Assembly (NCBI GenBank): GCA_934045075.1
Contig: OW203736.1
Span: 18,426,805 to 18,490,804 of the forward strand
Source of the DNA: Yponomeuta sedellus
Lineage: Eukaryota > Arthropoda > Insecta > Lepidoptera > Yponomeutidae
Length of the DNA: 64,000 nucleotides
Direction of reading: 5' to 3'
A model generated the notes under the pieces. The model saw only the letters and a program-made list of their open reading frames with translations. It did not search any database and was not told where the DNA came from. This document shows positions 1-10,740 of the stretch, in pieces (position 1 is the first letter of the stretch; each line of letters begins with the position of its first letter). Made by a program: the position numbers and the translations under genes.

Positions 1-1253
1 GACGACGGCGTCCGCCAAGGACCCCCGGCCCCGTCGCCGGACATGACGCCCACGACTTGATCATAAGGTGCTTGGACCACCTCATCCATGAAAGGACACC
101 GCTCACCCACAGCTTCGACCTGTGGGCTAGGGAACGTATCTCCGGGCAGACGATCGATTGGGCGGAAATAGACACTTTCATAACCCTACTTACAAACCGC
201 TTCGTAGCCCAGGAAGAGGTAACACATACAGGTGGGGGTGCCGCCATGCAGAGACGGAGTTCACACGTGCCTGCTGCGGCAATCGGACCTGAGCTAGGGA
301 CACATGTCATACCTGTTCCTAACCCCGGACAAGAAGATGCCCTTGAGGACTACGGTCACAGCTCGGCCGTTAGCGCGCTTGAGCAACTCGTGGCCCCACG
401 CGACATGGCCGGTGAATTCCCCATTCTCTATTTGGGCACATGGCCCAACGAGGCCGAGTTGATAACAGGCCTCGGGTTCGGAACACTCAGTCAGCCCAAC
501 TACATGGGGGCTGACGGTAGAAATGGAACGGCACTACCCATAGATTCTCTTTCCCGAGCACTCTTCCTCCGTCGGGCCTTCGAAGAGTGGAAGATGGCAG
601 CGGTGGTGGGCGATGAAATAGTCGCCCCGGGTGCGTTCCCAGCCATGGATGGGTTCTGAGAGAGTATTATCACCGCCGAGGAAGGGACAGGCGCAATGAC
701 CGTTGAGGACGTGGGAACCGATCTCATGAATACGGAGAGGGAACGAACAGGGCTCAGCTGGCTTATCAGTAAGCACCAGCCAGGGGCATCAACGGGCACC
801 GGCATCCGTACGCCCATCAGCATAAGGCTCTCAGATGACACAATGCCGGGCGCGAAGCCGAGCGTATTTGGCAATGACGGGATGATCCTCGTCACAGGCA
901 CACAGCGCTGGACTAACGGACGGGCAATAGTGCCAGACGAACTACAAGATGCACCGCGCATCGAACACATGCTGGCCAGGATCAATCTGCTGATGATCGG
1001 GCCAGATGACATTGCCTACGCGGTATTCCCAGACAAAATTAGAGCTGACGATATGGCGGTTAGAGTGAATTCGGGCCTATTCCAGCGGTTGGGCTCAGAG
1101 CGCGGCTGGCAAGGAGTGTTCCCGGCCCCTGCAGCAGCGGGACCGCCCTCCGTGCCGCTCGGCTGGGGGGCTCGGGTGATACACAAAGACTGGCTCACCC
1201 CTGATTTTAGAAAATCACGCTCAAACGTATCAAGACATACAGAAAAAACTTGA
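1..1253 (+). pseudogene. GC-rich unidentified reading frame, open at left edge, one internal stop
   Basis: A single frame is open from the first bases of the window to 1253 except for one TGA at 657-659, so this is one ORF of about 415 codons broken by a nonsense mutation, with its start outside the window. The first ATG-independent start at 57 is not biologically meaningful. The sequence is clearly more GC-rich than its surroundings. The protein is soluble-looking, with no membrane segment, no Cys/His zinc-finger pattern and no DDE, RT or protease motif that I recognise. Readable stretches include HVIPVPNPGQEDALEDYGHS and FLRRAFEEWKMAAVVGDE. I do not recognise the family. A virus-like structural protein (for example an endogenous toti-like capsid) or a retroelement gag are guesses based only on composition and position next to an Env-like tail. 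Confidence 0.45.
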
Positions 1254-1590
1254 CATCCTGAGGTCACAAAATCCGGAAGAGTTTACATCTGATAAGATAC
1301 CCCATTAAGTCGTGAACTACAGCATTACATCGATCATATCAGCAGTGATACTGCTGTATGCAGTCTACAGAATAAGGCAAAGATGCCAGAATCGATCAAT
1401 AACACGTCGTAGATCAGACGAACCGATCGAGATGACACATCGTATTCAAGAAATTAGTAAGTGTAGTGTAGTGAATGAGGTAGTGCCAAAGTATCTGAAA
1501 GTAGCCTCACCAGTAAAGTGTTGCGAAATAAATAAACCCTTGACAAATCTACATAAATCATGCTCTTTCGTAGACATTAATTTTGAGTAA
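1195..1590 (+). pseudogene. Env-like membrane-anchored C-terminal fragment
   Basis: From about 1195 a different frame (+1 relative to the GC-rich ORF) encodes a helical, charged stretch containing QKKLDILRSQNPEEF, then a TAA at 1306-1308. In the same frame from 1309 comes a hydrophobic segment (SIISAVILLYAVYRI) followed by a basic, cysteine-containing tail ending at 1590. A helical stalk, one transmembrane helix and a basic cytoplasmic tail is the layout of the C-terminus of baculovirus-F/errantivirus Env proteins; the env at 18.65-23.75 kb in this window has the same layout. The assignment rests on architecture rather than diagnostic motifs. It carries one in-frame stop and has lost its N-terminal part to the adjoining GC-rich sequence. 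Confidence 0.35.
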
Positions 1591-2134
1591 TAATTAATAA
1601 GTTTCCAGAACTTTTGCACTGTAAATTTAGGTACTAACTTGCACCACACCTTTGTAATCGCACTCTCACTTACCTCGTGACATATAATTATTTAAGATTT
1701 CAATCTCTTATGCATTTAGGTTGCATCTTAGCATTCTCTCTTTTGGGTGGCAGTATGTATTAGCCACTCACGCATTGTTATATTTTCCGCTGACAGCGCT
1801 TACACGCGCGACCTTAATAATTTTACCTAAACCATTCCAAACTCTGTACATATTTTAATTAGTGCATTATAGACCGTCATAAATATCGGCTGTGTACTCA
1901 ATTGACAACTCCCCTCCCTTACATGACGCTTTGAAACTACGGGGTGTGAACATTACATACTGCTCCGTACAGTATTAATGTTTCCATGTACAAAAAGGCT
2001 GAAACGCCTGGTACTTAATGTTTAATTGTGAAATAATGTTTTGAACTGTTATGCGGCGCGTATTATACTTAGCGGCCGGTGTGCATTTTTTTATATTGGT
2101 ATAGTATAGATATATTACAATAAATAACAGTAAA
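1591..2134. other. AT-rich stretch without recognised gene
   Basis: No coding signal. If the preceding Env-like tail belongs to an LTR element, its 3' LTR would lie here, but I cannot define LTR ends or a second LTR. Confidence 0.4.
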
Positions 2135-2305
<171 letters not shown>

Positions 2306-2318
2306 TATATAATTTTCT

Positions 2319-2607
2319 ATTTTCAGATTCCTTTTGATGGATCAAGATGTCTTTGTCATGCTTGCTGGGTGAGGTTGGATCGTGCTTTTCATAATCAGCT
2401 CAGAAGAAATCAAGTCATTGAAGACCAACCAGCAGAAGATATTGACCAAGAAATGCATGGTGCAAACCCTGCACTAAATCCTGGAGTCATTAGTCAACAA
2501 GGATATTGTCGTGCTTCAAATACAGCAAGTCGGTGCATATTTCAAAACTGCAGGAATGTAGCTACGAATGGGGTGCCATCAATGTAAAATTCACATTATT
2601 ACACCGT
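2319..2607 (+). pseudogene. N-terminal zinc-binding exon of a DDE_Tnp_4-type transposase
   Basis: Translation from about 2326 gives a Cys-rich start (CLCHACWVRLDRAF) and then RASNTASRCIFQNC, the pattern found upstream of the transposase body in a common arthropod DDE_Tnp_4 family (family memory, not searched). The frame stops at 2587, but a one-base shift lets it read on (KFTLLHRN) into the SINE insertion at 2620, and past the SINE it continues as NNFYIPKFARVC. This is therefore the 5' portion of the pseudogene that resumes at 2884. Confidence 0.6.
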
Positions 2608-2619
2608 AATATTTTTTAC

Positions 2620-2883
2620 GCTGTGTGGTGTCGGCCTAGAGAATAGCACCAACCCAAATTCTTCCCGCGGGTGTCGTAAAAGGCGACTAAGGGATACAAA
2701 CCAGAGGGTGGGCAGCAGCGCCCCCTGCAGTACAATTCCACCAAACTGCGATCCCCAACCCGCATGCCCAGCGTGGGGATTATGGGCATTACTCCCCCAA
2801 TGATGGCACAACCTTGCGCTATGGCGCTCATTAGGGGAGGGCTATGTCCAGCAGTGGACTAATATAGCCTGAAGAAGAAGAAG
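2620..2883 (+). mobile_element. SINE (lepidopteran, CCAGCAGTGGAC tail) with 12-bp TSD
   Basis: A non-coding element of about 264 bp ending TCCAGCAGTGGACTAATATA then (GAA)n. It is flanked by AATATTTTTTAC (2608-2619) and AATAATTTTTAC (2884-2895), a 12-bp target-site duplication with one mismatch. Removing it rejoins the transposase reading frame on either side. Its 3' end shares the tail seen at 2135 and 45705. The 70-aa minus-strand ORFs over it are shadows. Confidence 0.85.
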
Positions 2884-4190
2884 AAGAATAATTTTTACAT
2901 ACCTAAATTTGCCAGAGTTTGTTCTACACATGCAATGTTGAATATGTGGGAAGAACTCCTAGATCAGCCAGTAATACGTGAATTTAATAGTGGTCATATA
3001 CTTGATATAATCGACTTGTACAAGTGGGGACTAGAACGAAACAACCAACTGGATTTTGAAAATATTGAGGCGATTGATGACAATGAACTGCATTTTTGGA
3101 CAGGATTGACTAAAAACCAGTTTAAAAGCTTCTTACAAGCAACACCGTCTCTTGGCAATAGAACTGGAGCTCCTGCCACCGCTTCAATAATAATAATAAA
3201 TAATCATCTGGGTTAAAATCATATAACAAGAGATGAGGTGGTGCGAAGAAACCTCACTGTTCCAGCTCATTTTGGAGGTGACAATGACACCGCTATTTTT
3301 ATATGTGACGGCACATATCTGTATGTTCAGAAGAGCTTGAGTTTTTTATTCCAAAGGATCACCTACAGCCTGCACAAGTTTCGGAACCTGTTAAAACCAT
3401 TTTTAATAGTTTCTACTGACGGATACATTTTGGATGTTGTGGGACCTTTTGCTGCCACAACATCAGATGCCACAATTATGCGCAGCCTAATGGCAGATGA
3501 CTCAGCTTGGCACGGGTTTCTAAGAAGTAATTATGTATTTATACTGGACCGCGGATTTCGTGACTCAATTGATATAATTCAAGAACATGGCTACAATCCA
3601 CAAATGCCACCATCTCGAACCCACGGACAGCAATTGACAACCGCTGACGCAAATAAATCCAGACTGATTACAATGACCCGTTGGGTAGTGGAGGCGATAA
3701 ACGGTCGGTGTAATTTTTTTTTTAAAATCTTTCGCCATACATATTTTAATTTGGCATTACGAAAAATGATGGCAGATTTCAAGATTACCGCGGCAATAAA
3801 TAATGCCACCCGACGTCCATACGAGGACAGCGTATATGCCGCCCAATTCATTAATATAATAAATGAAAATTTTAATACAAACAACGAATTAGCGGAATAT
3901 GTGGTGGAAAACAATTTGAATAGGCAAAGAGTTGCCTTCGTGCCACTCGACGCGAACGACGAAACCTTTGCTGACTTTCCCAGAATGACATATGAAGATT
4001 TAATTCTTTTTACACTCGGTACATACCATTTGAGAATTGCAAGATCTTACTGCCATGAGCATAGATGACCAAATGGACTATATATTCTGGAAATATACAG
4101 ACACCGAGAGTTGGTCGACAACAAGGTCCTGATCAGAGGCAGGATCCAGTCCAGGCATGTCAGGAGCAAGAAATATTATACATATATATA
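2884..4190 (+). pseudogene. DDE_Tnp_4-type transposase body (broken)
   Basis: Reading from NNFYIPKFARVC through 2935-4068 in one frame gives a transposase with a TAA at 3214-3216. Visible family motifs are FICDGTYLYVQKS (first catalytic Asp), FILDRGFRDS (second Asp) and TRWVVEAINGR (Glu), followed by a C-terminal tail. After the TGA at 4066-4068 another conserved stretch (LIRGRIQSRHVRSKKYY) can be read to about 4190. Relative to the family as I remember it, roughly 50 residues are missing between NRTGAPATAS and NHITRDE, so there is an internal deletion as well as stops. It should catalyse cut-and-paste transposition in intact form; this copy is dead. Confidence 0.8.
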
Positions 4191-4620
4191 TTAATAAACC
4201 CAGGAGTAAACGGTAGGGAGAGCATCGAAAAGTATTACGTCTGAAGTATACAGGGTATGAAATTTCCCAATTTCTAGTCGAAGAGTATTTAAGGGATGAA
4301 CCTTATAACTATCACTTCTATCGGATCCATCATGAATTTACGAGCACACCGAATAACCGCAGGCAGCCGACTGATGATCTACCACTGAATATTCAGTGTG
4401 GCTGGTACTGTATAGAACGGATTGACCGCCGCGGAAGTTCGGCGACGGAATTTCCGTCTTGTGTGACAAAGGAAGGCCTTATCGTATGTCATGTCAGCCG
4501 AATGCGTCGGAATCGGCGTAAAATCGGCCACGGAACTTATTTTCGGTCTAGTGTGTTTAGACACAAAGAGTTTAACATAAGCTTGTTTATACAAAAAAAA
4601 AGATCAATGCGACAATTGTG
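4191..4620. other. No recognised gene
   Basis: Contains GC-rich, TIR-like sequence around 4420-4560 (GGCGACGGAATTTCCGTC), but I could not find a matching inverted partner. The minus ORF at 4379-4594 has no recognisable features. Confidence 0.4.
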
Positions 4621-4624
4621 TTGC

Positions 4625-5160
4625 CTATAAAAACGCAGACCCTACAGGGTTTGTGAATGGAAGCGACGTAATTGTACCTACACAGTACCTAAACTTTTTA
4701 GTGGCGGATTGTAACGATGATTCTTGAAGAATTTTTGTGTTTTGTTCCAAAGAAAATAGAAAGCGAATAAGTATCAACATTTTTGCTGACGTTACGTTTA
4801 AGAGCTGTCCGAAAGGGTTACAGCAATTATATACAATACGCGGGCTTAATGAAGAAAACCAGTGCTTAACGCCATTACGAGCATTACGAGTTGTTTGATG
4901 TGCGACGAAATGAAGAAAATGACAAGTTATGAAATATTGTTTGATTTGATTAAGACAACATTACTCACCTGGGTACCAACGAAAATTACTATGGACTTTG
5001 AGCTTGGTGCTATTAATAACATCAAAAAAGTTTTTCTAGAAATTATATTTCGGGGATGCTTTTTTCACTACAATCGCTGCCTCTGGAAAAAAGCTAAGGC
5101 TCTCAATATAAAAACGAGGCCTAAAAAGAGGCACTTGGATTGCTATTTAATTTGAACACA
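4625..5160 (+). pseudogene. MULE (Mutator-like) transposase fragment
   Basis: Fragments in several frames match the core of FLYWCH-type MULE transposases: FADVTFKSCPKGLQQLYTI (start of the MULE domain, first Asp), then in the 4862-5155 frame ITMDFELGAINNIKKVF (second Asp) and RGCFFHYNRCLWKK (the CxFH motif). Frameshifts separate the pieces near 4860. No TIRs could be assigned. Confidence 0.65.
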
Positions 5161-5261
5161 ACAACGGCATACCTATGTCTCATCCGATCCTCGACCCCTT
5201 AAATTTGGATTCAAAATCTTTCAACGGTATGTTTTTTTATTGTATATCACTAGCATTTGTT

Positions 5262-5382
5262 TTGTTTTTTTCAAGGTCGGACTCAGAGGCATTCCGTGCA
5301 GCAGTTCACCATTCCGTCACCTCTTCGCTCACAACGAAGATGCCCAACGGCTCGCTCCGAAGACAGCACCCCTCGTGGGTGA
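5262..5382 (+). pseudogene. 5' half of a Maverick/adintovirus-like small basic protein, cut by Harbinger H1
   Basis: After a polypyrimidine/AG-like site the frame reads VGLRGIPCSSSPFRHLF then ALPTAPLVGE-type sequence up to the Harbinger terminal repeat. The partner piece starts just past the other terminus at 8381. A glycine/arginine-rich start followed by amphipathic helices resembles small virion proteins of Polinton/adintovirus elements. I infer this from pattern and from the Pol-like fragment at 8.9-9.8 kb; it is not proven. Confidence 0.35.
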
Positions 5383-5602
5383 AGCCACATTCACTAGGGG
5401 GCATTTGTCTCGCGACCTTGTCGCCCGACACGAAATGTACGTGTCCCGCGACATGTCGCTTGACGTCGCTTGCGACATTTACGGGTTGCAGGACTTGTCG
5501 CAAGTTGACGCTCTGCGAGCGTCGACACGCGCGATCTTCGTGTCCCTCGACAGTCGCCCGACAGCCTTTGAGTAGTTAGGACGCGTGTCGCTTTGTGTTT
5601 GA

Positions 5603-6755
5603 AAATGGCAGTAGTGTGGACGAGAAAACATTGACCCTTATCGAGTTGTATCAAAATTCGCGATTATTGTGGGACACTTCACATCGTGATTATAAAAACA
5701 AAATAAAAAAAAATGATTCATGGGAATCTATGGCGACTACTTTGAATATACCTATAAAAGATGTTGAAGTGAAAATACACAACATAAGGTCTCAGTTTCT
5801 AAGGGAAATAAAAAAATGCTAACACAAAATCTACTGGAAGTGGAAGAGGGGATGTTTACATTAGTAACTGGTTTGCTTATGATTCGCTGCTATGATTTCT
5901 ATTAAAAGGGGCGACAAGTTCAGGTAGCATGGACACTATGAATGCACAGGTAAGCTGCTCATATTTTTTATTTTGTACTAGTTTGCACATTATTTTTAGT
6001 TTAATAATTTGATGAATTTAGTTTAACAAAAATTCAGGGCAAATGCCGGCGGTGGGGTATACTCATACAGGTGTGAATTTGTGTGTGTGTGTGTGTGTGT
6101 GTTTTTTACGACGTATTGTACCTACTAGGCTAGGGCTGTTACAAAACAGTATTTAGGGTTTACAGTTTTTTGTTATTTGATAGATAGATAATTTATTTAT
6201 TCGCTGAAAACAGTATTACAAAATAAACATGTTAATAAATATTGAAAATAAGACATTTGAAAAGTCGCCACTCGAAGAAATACCAGCGGCGGCATCGGAA
6301 GTATTGACGCAGATACCAGAGGCACCAATGTCGCCGCCATTACCAACGCAACCGATACCGCTTACACAAAATAAAAGAAAAAAGGATGACCAACCGAAAA
6401 ACAAAGATGGAACAACCGAAAGACGAATTTCAAGTTTATGCCGAGTATGTAGCTACTAAGCTAAGAAATATAAAGAATGAACATGCTGTGCTGCAATCGA
6501 AGTACTTCATTAATAATATCTTATTAGAGGCTAGGATGGGAAAATACATCTATACAGGATACGAAATGGGATCTAATTCTAGCCAACCTTAAAGTTATGG
6601 ATACCGGACAGACATCCTATTCGACAAATTCTGTTAGTACCGAAACTTCTAATGAGAATGGAGCATCTGAACCAATTATTACAGAATTACGACAATTTGA
6701 GAATATTCAGGAACTAGTTACCCATTTGGAGTCAGAAACCCAGAACAAAGAATAA
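5603..6755 (+). pseudogene. Harbinger H1 MADF/BESS accessory protein
   Basis: The MADF (Myb/SANT-like) start is ENGSSVDEKTLTLIELYQNS with LLWDTSHRDYKNK, read from the 5603 region to 5822. A one-base shift then gives SGRGDVYISNWFAYDSLL, and a likely splice donor follows near 5951. The downstream exon (6229-6592, two frames) has a proline-rich linker and the BESS-like helix QVYAEYVATKLRNIKNEHAVL. Such proteins are the DNA-binding partners that import and guide PIF transposases. Frameshifts at about 5818 and 6400 inactivate it. Confidence 0.7.
6077..6102. repeat. (GT)n microsatellite in H1 intron
   Basis: About a dozen GT units inside the presumed intron of the accessory gene. Confidence 0.95.
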
Positions 6756-6999
6756 TTATAATAATAACTTTTTACTCTTACTACGAATATGTAGATGTAT
6801 GAAAAGGAATAAAAAATAAAACTTAATGTTTTTTTTTTTATGAGTTACATCATAATACCATTAGCGTATTTAATAATGAATACTGTCTTCCAAATTTTTG
6901 TTACACTATGATTGGTTTGTTTGCCATGGGACACTGCCTTGAGCACTAGAGAAATATTCAGCAAAGTGGTTTCTTATTACCGCAGCGGGTTGAGGAGGA

Positions 7000-8215
7000 G
7001 GTCTTCCTTGAACACTCAAGTCTCTCATATTATTATTTGTGAATTCCCTTCGCCATCAACCTTCTACAACATTATGAGCAGCGTCTTCAGAATCGAATGT
7101 GGTATTTAGTATATAACGCGCGCTTGAAGAATTATTAAGTCTTAAGAAATTATGTAGGTACACACAAGCCATTACAACTAATTCAGCGTTTACAGGACGT
7201 AATGGGATAGGTTTACGAAAAATGCGAAACACTACAGACATAATGCCAAAAACATTTTCAACAATCCTTCTTGCTCTTGAGAGCCTGTAGTTGAAAATTT
7301 CTCATGAATACCGGGATAGGGCCTCATCATATTTTCAGATAGTGCAAATGCACTGTCTCCCATCAGAACGTATGGTACACTTGGACCGCCTTGGATTAGT
7401 GGCTCAGGATATGGTAAATTCAGTTGCTGTTCATTTAGTGCTTCATAAAATGAAGTCTCCTGGAACACTTCACTGTCAGACGATTTACCTTTTACACCAC
7501 AGTTTACATATACGAAGTTATACTCGGCATCAACAACTGCTAAGAGAACTAAGCTAAAGTTTTCTTTATAATTATAATAATCACTACCAGAATTGGGTGG
7601 CGCTTCTAGTAAAACATGCTTTCCATCAATTGCTCCGATGCAATGAGGAAAATTCCATAATATTTCATAATTATGAGCTTTCTCTTTCTATCCATTGGTT
7701 GGAATCTGAAAATTATAGTTAATGTGAATCATAAATAAATTAACATACATTTATTGAAAATCAATAAAAACTTAACAATACCTAAAATGTTTGCCATAAG
7801 TAAATAACAAATAATAATATTATATACTCACTTTTACAAAATAATTTAATGCCTTTATCAATTCTTTGCAAACCTCTGGTATAGTTTGACAAATTACTTT
7901 TTTTTTTTCAATAATTACTTGTTTCGATACTCTAAAAGTATAGGACAATGAACCATAACTATCTTCGGTTGCCAAGTATCTCAATGTTATAGAGAGTCTG
8001 ATGTGGGGGTCAATAGCTTTCCGAAACTTTGTATCTTGCTTGACTATGACCGGGCCAACCATATTTAACAGTATTTCGAAATCGGTTCTAGACATTCTAG
8101 TAAAATTTTCGAATGATCCGTCGCGCATTCGAAGACTGCTTAACAAACTCGACTCTTCTCTTCGAAGCAAATATTCTGGAACCCACCACCTTTTTTTTTA
8201 CGTTTTGCCATAGTC
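7000..8215 (-). pseudogene. Harbinger H1 transposase (DDE_Tnp_4), broken
   Basis: Exon 1 (8170-7820) has the helix-turn-helix region with FENFTRMSRTDFEILLNMVG and RLSITLRYLATEDS. Downstream, in other frames, are CIGAIDGKHVLLEAPPNSGS (first Asp, 7570-7640), FVYVNCGVKGKSSDSEVF (second-Asp region in which Asp appears replaced by Asn) and VPYVLMGDSAFALSENMMRP (7468-7232). The C-terminal MACVYLHNFLRLNNSS is at 7241-7056. Frameshifts separate each block. The gene is convergent with the accessory gene, as in other Harbingers here. Confidence 0.8.
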
Positions 8216-8380
8216 TTACGAATAATTATGTAAGCTGCACTGAACAACACTACCTCCTCGGGCGACATACTGTTCACTACTGGCTAGTGTGAACAAGTCA
8301 TATGTCGAGGGACAAACTTGCAGAGACAAACTAGTCAGACGACTTGTCTCCGCGACATGTCCCCTAGTGAAAACGTGGCT

Positions 8381-8555
8381 AAAAGGTGTACGCCACGCGG
8401 GACGCCAAGCAGCCAGAACACTGGAAAAAGGTACAGCTACTGCTGAAGGCGCATTGGACCAAGGTACGCTGGCTTGGGATGTTCTGCAAGGCTTTATCAG
8501 GAAGCCGCTCTTCAAAGAGAGCGAGTCGAGAGCGATCGAGCGAGTATATAATTAA
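8381..8555 (+). pseudogene. 3' half of the Maverick/adintovirus-like small protein
   Basis: Starting right at the H1 terminus the frame reads KGVRHAGRQAARTLEKGT, then AWDVLQGFIRKPLFKES and RAIERVYN before a stop. Together with the 5262-5382 piece it makes a short basic protein with an amphipathic, Gly/Ala-rich C-terminus, resembling small virion proteins of Polinton-like elements. The family call is tentative. Confidence 0.35.
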
Positions 8556-8875
8556 AATATAAATATTTTTATAATTTTTGTAATGATTATTAACGACGTA
8601 TTTGTAGACATAATTGGTAAACTTTGTAAGTCAACGATGTTATAAATAGTTTCAAGGCCAGCTTTGTGTCGCCATTACGGAGTTTTGTTTTTTCATCCCA
8701 CCAATGGCGCATAGAAGATAGATAGATAGAATATTCTTTATTGCATGTACACCAAGGATTACATAAGAGACTTATAAAGATGCTAACTTAAGATTAACCT
8801 GATTTGGATGAAAATTTTCATATGTAAATTTTATAGCCTGAATTTAATATAGAACACTTTTAGTGCCAGCTCTAC
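8556..8875. other. AT-rich spacer with a LINE-tail-like remnant
   Basis: At 8716-8760 a (GATA)n stretch is followed by TATTCTTTATTGCATGTACA, the reverse complement of an A-rich LINE 3' end of a type common in moths. No gene seen. Confidence 0.4.
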
Positions 8876-8889
8876 TCGCAATCAGCGAA

Positions 8890-9757
8890 GACACCCACCA
8901 GATTTTTTTAAAAGTTTCCAATTATTTAATAATTCCGTACTGTTCCGTTCAAGACGAAAAAAGGTACTGAGTGGATCACTTACGTAGTACTGCATACAAA
9001 TAGAACTGTGCCGCTCCAGAATGCGATGGGGAGATTCAACTAGCATCAATATTTCGCGGTCGCATAGCGACATATAGAATTATTGCATCAGATTCAGAAC
9101 ACTCTCTACCTGAAACATTTATCGAAAAGATACCTCCTAAAATTGAAAAACTTTTACGAGACTCACTGGCAAAGCATGTGAATGATCAATCAAAAAAATC
9201 AGAATTTTTTGGCGATTTCGTTCTGTTTAAGAATGAAGATTAGGAAGTTAAGTCTTTTGGAACAAAAAATATGGCGTTGCACCGCAATTTTGATTTCAAC
9301 GAGTTGATAACTAAGATGATAGGCCAAATAAAAAGGAAATAGGAAAGTTTCAAGAGCGCGACAGCGGGTAGACATTTTTAAATAACTTGTTTTAGGAAAA
9401 ATTAACAAATATGAAGTACTCCGTGGTGGACATCCCATTGACTTGCCTCCATTCATCAAAAATAAAAAAGCGTTTCTCAAAATGCACAGTAAAGATAGCG
9501 CCTGTTTTCTTTGGAGCATTGTCGCAGCATTTCATACTCCAAAAGGCAGAGCTGACAGAACATCGTCTTATCAGCACTATATCAAAGTACTGAATACCAA
9601 TGGCTTAAGCTGTCCAGTTACAGCGGATATTAAAATATTCGAGACGAATAATCCGAATATAAGTATCAATATATACTTGCTGAAAAATTACCGAACTGTT
9701 CTTTGGAATTTTTTTACGCATAAAACATTTTCAAAGCACAGTAATCATTGTGAGTAA
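8890..9757 (+). pseudogene. Maverick/Polinton-like DNA-polymerase-region fragment
   Basis: In shifting frames the sequence reads FRGRIATYRIIASDSEHSLP, then FFGDFVLFKNED with NMALHRNFDFNELITKMI. The long piece at 9443-9757 contains PPFIKNKKAFLKMHSKDSAC, FLWSIVAAFHTPKGRADRTS and IKIFETNNPNISINIYLL. The succession P-x-F-I-x-x-K-(R/K)-A, D-x-x-C-F-x-W and FE-x-N is the block found at the N-terminal side of arthropod Maverick/virus-like type B DNA polymerases. Several frameshifts and stops are present. The remainder of such an element (integrase, protease, capsid) is not seen in the window. Confidence 0.5.
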
Positions 9758-10436
9758 GACAATTATATTTGTATAGTAATAAGTATTTTTTTTTATATTG
9801 GGAATTTCTTTTTCTCCTATATCTTTGACAGTACAACTAGGCCATACTTTTTCCACCCATTTCACTTTCAGGCCCTTTTACAATCAATGTTTTATTCACC
9901 AAATGTCATTTTATAAGCTGTTGAAATTCTTTATAGGCGATTAATACTTCACTCCAGTAAATACCCCGATTTCTTCCGAGCCATAGAATTTGCTTTGTTT
10001 TGTTTCGGCATCAGTTAATTTACTAAACGGAAATAGAGGTTTTATTAAAAACACTTGCGTATAATCAACGGTTGAAAAAAGCGAACTCTTTAAAACCTTG
10101 TATACCCACAAAAATATTTCTATTTTCATATTAGTTTTCTTACAATATTCGACAATGGCTAGTACTGCACAATACAATCGTTCAATATGATCAACTCTGT
10201 TACACATCTGCCACCGCTTCAACCACCACGTCATCTCCACACATAACCTTCCACAGCTCTCCAAGATGATGATCTTCAACATGCCGAGGATACCGAAGCA
10301 GCAACTTATTTAGTACAAACTCAAGGACAAGAAGAGGAAAATAATATTGGCAAATACCTAAAATTTAAGAATTAAATAAGATTGTTGTATTGTTTTTATT
10401 TTAAATACGTACAGATGTAAAAATAAAGATTACTTA
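9758..10436. other. Unassigned stretch with degenerate coding remnants
   Basis: The minus ORF 10282-9941 (ending SKFYGSEEIGVFTGVKY) and a plus-strand tail near 10270-10374 (EAATYLVQTQGQEEEN) look coding-derived, but I do not recognise them. Confidence 0.3.
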
Positions 10437-10740
10437 CCTCAAGGTTATGGTTAGTTTGTCTTCCGTATCCAAAGATAATCTCATGCAGGTATTTTGCTTT
10501 ATTAATTTATCTATCACGTATGCCATTATGAAGTTCATCATAAGAATTTATTGACATCCTGTAGAAATCAAAGAATTTGTCTGGGTGTGCTCGTAACTTA
10601 GGTATCTTCAAATAATACGGACTCTCGTAGATTCTTCGAGTATTTAGTAGATGTATCCAATACCGACGACGGACGTTTCTTTTTCTTATCTGGTACTAAT
10701 AAAAGAAAAGCAATTGCTAATAAATCGTCGTCCTCCATGG
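10437..10740 (-). pseudogene. Harbinger H2 transposase exon 1
   Basis: On the minus strand an ATG at about 10740 begins MEDDDLLAIAFLLLVPDKKK. After a one-base shift it continues RRRYWIHLLNTRRIYESPYY, HPDKFFDFYRMSINSYDEL and IKQNTCMRLSLDTEDKLTIT, ending at a GTAAGT donor. This is the N-terminal exon of PIF transposases. No catalytic exon is recognisable to its left, so H2 is a remnant. GC-rich sequence at 10840-10880 could be its terminal repeat. Confidence 0.75.

Larger units (their letters stand above)
5383..8380. mobile_element. Harbinger/PIF transposon H1 with TIRs
   Basis: The left end GCCACATTCACTAGGGGGCA (about 5384) and the reverse complement of the right end GCCACGTTTTCACTAGGGGA (ending about 8379) form imperfect terminal inverted repeats. 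The flanking triplets GAA and TAA could be a degraded 3-bp duplication of the PIF type (TWA). Inside are a MADF/BESS accessory gene on the plus strand and a DDE transposase on the minus strand, the standard two-gene layout. Both genes are broken. Confidence 0.75.

Noticed and set aside
500..1012. 170-aa minus-strand ORF
   Set aside because: Antisense to the longer plus-strand frame; Ser/Pro-rich low-complexity translation typical of a shadow in GC-rich DNA.
1945..2130. 3' LTR of the left-edge Env-like fragment
   Set aside because: A GGGG-TGTGAACATTAC start is suggestive, but I could not find a matching end, polypurine tract of the right form or second LTR.
8381..8555. Host gene exon (basic protein KGVRHAGRQAAR)
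   Set aside because: It is truncated exactly at a Harbinger end and better explained as part of a Maverick-like remnant; no splice structure or second exon supports a host gene.
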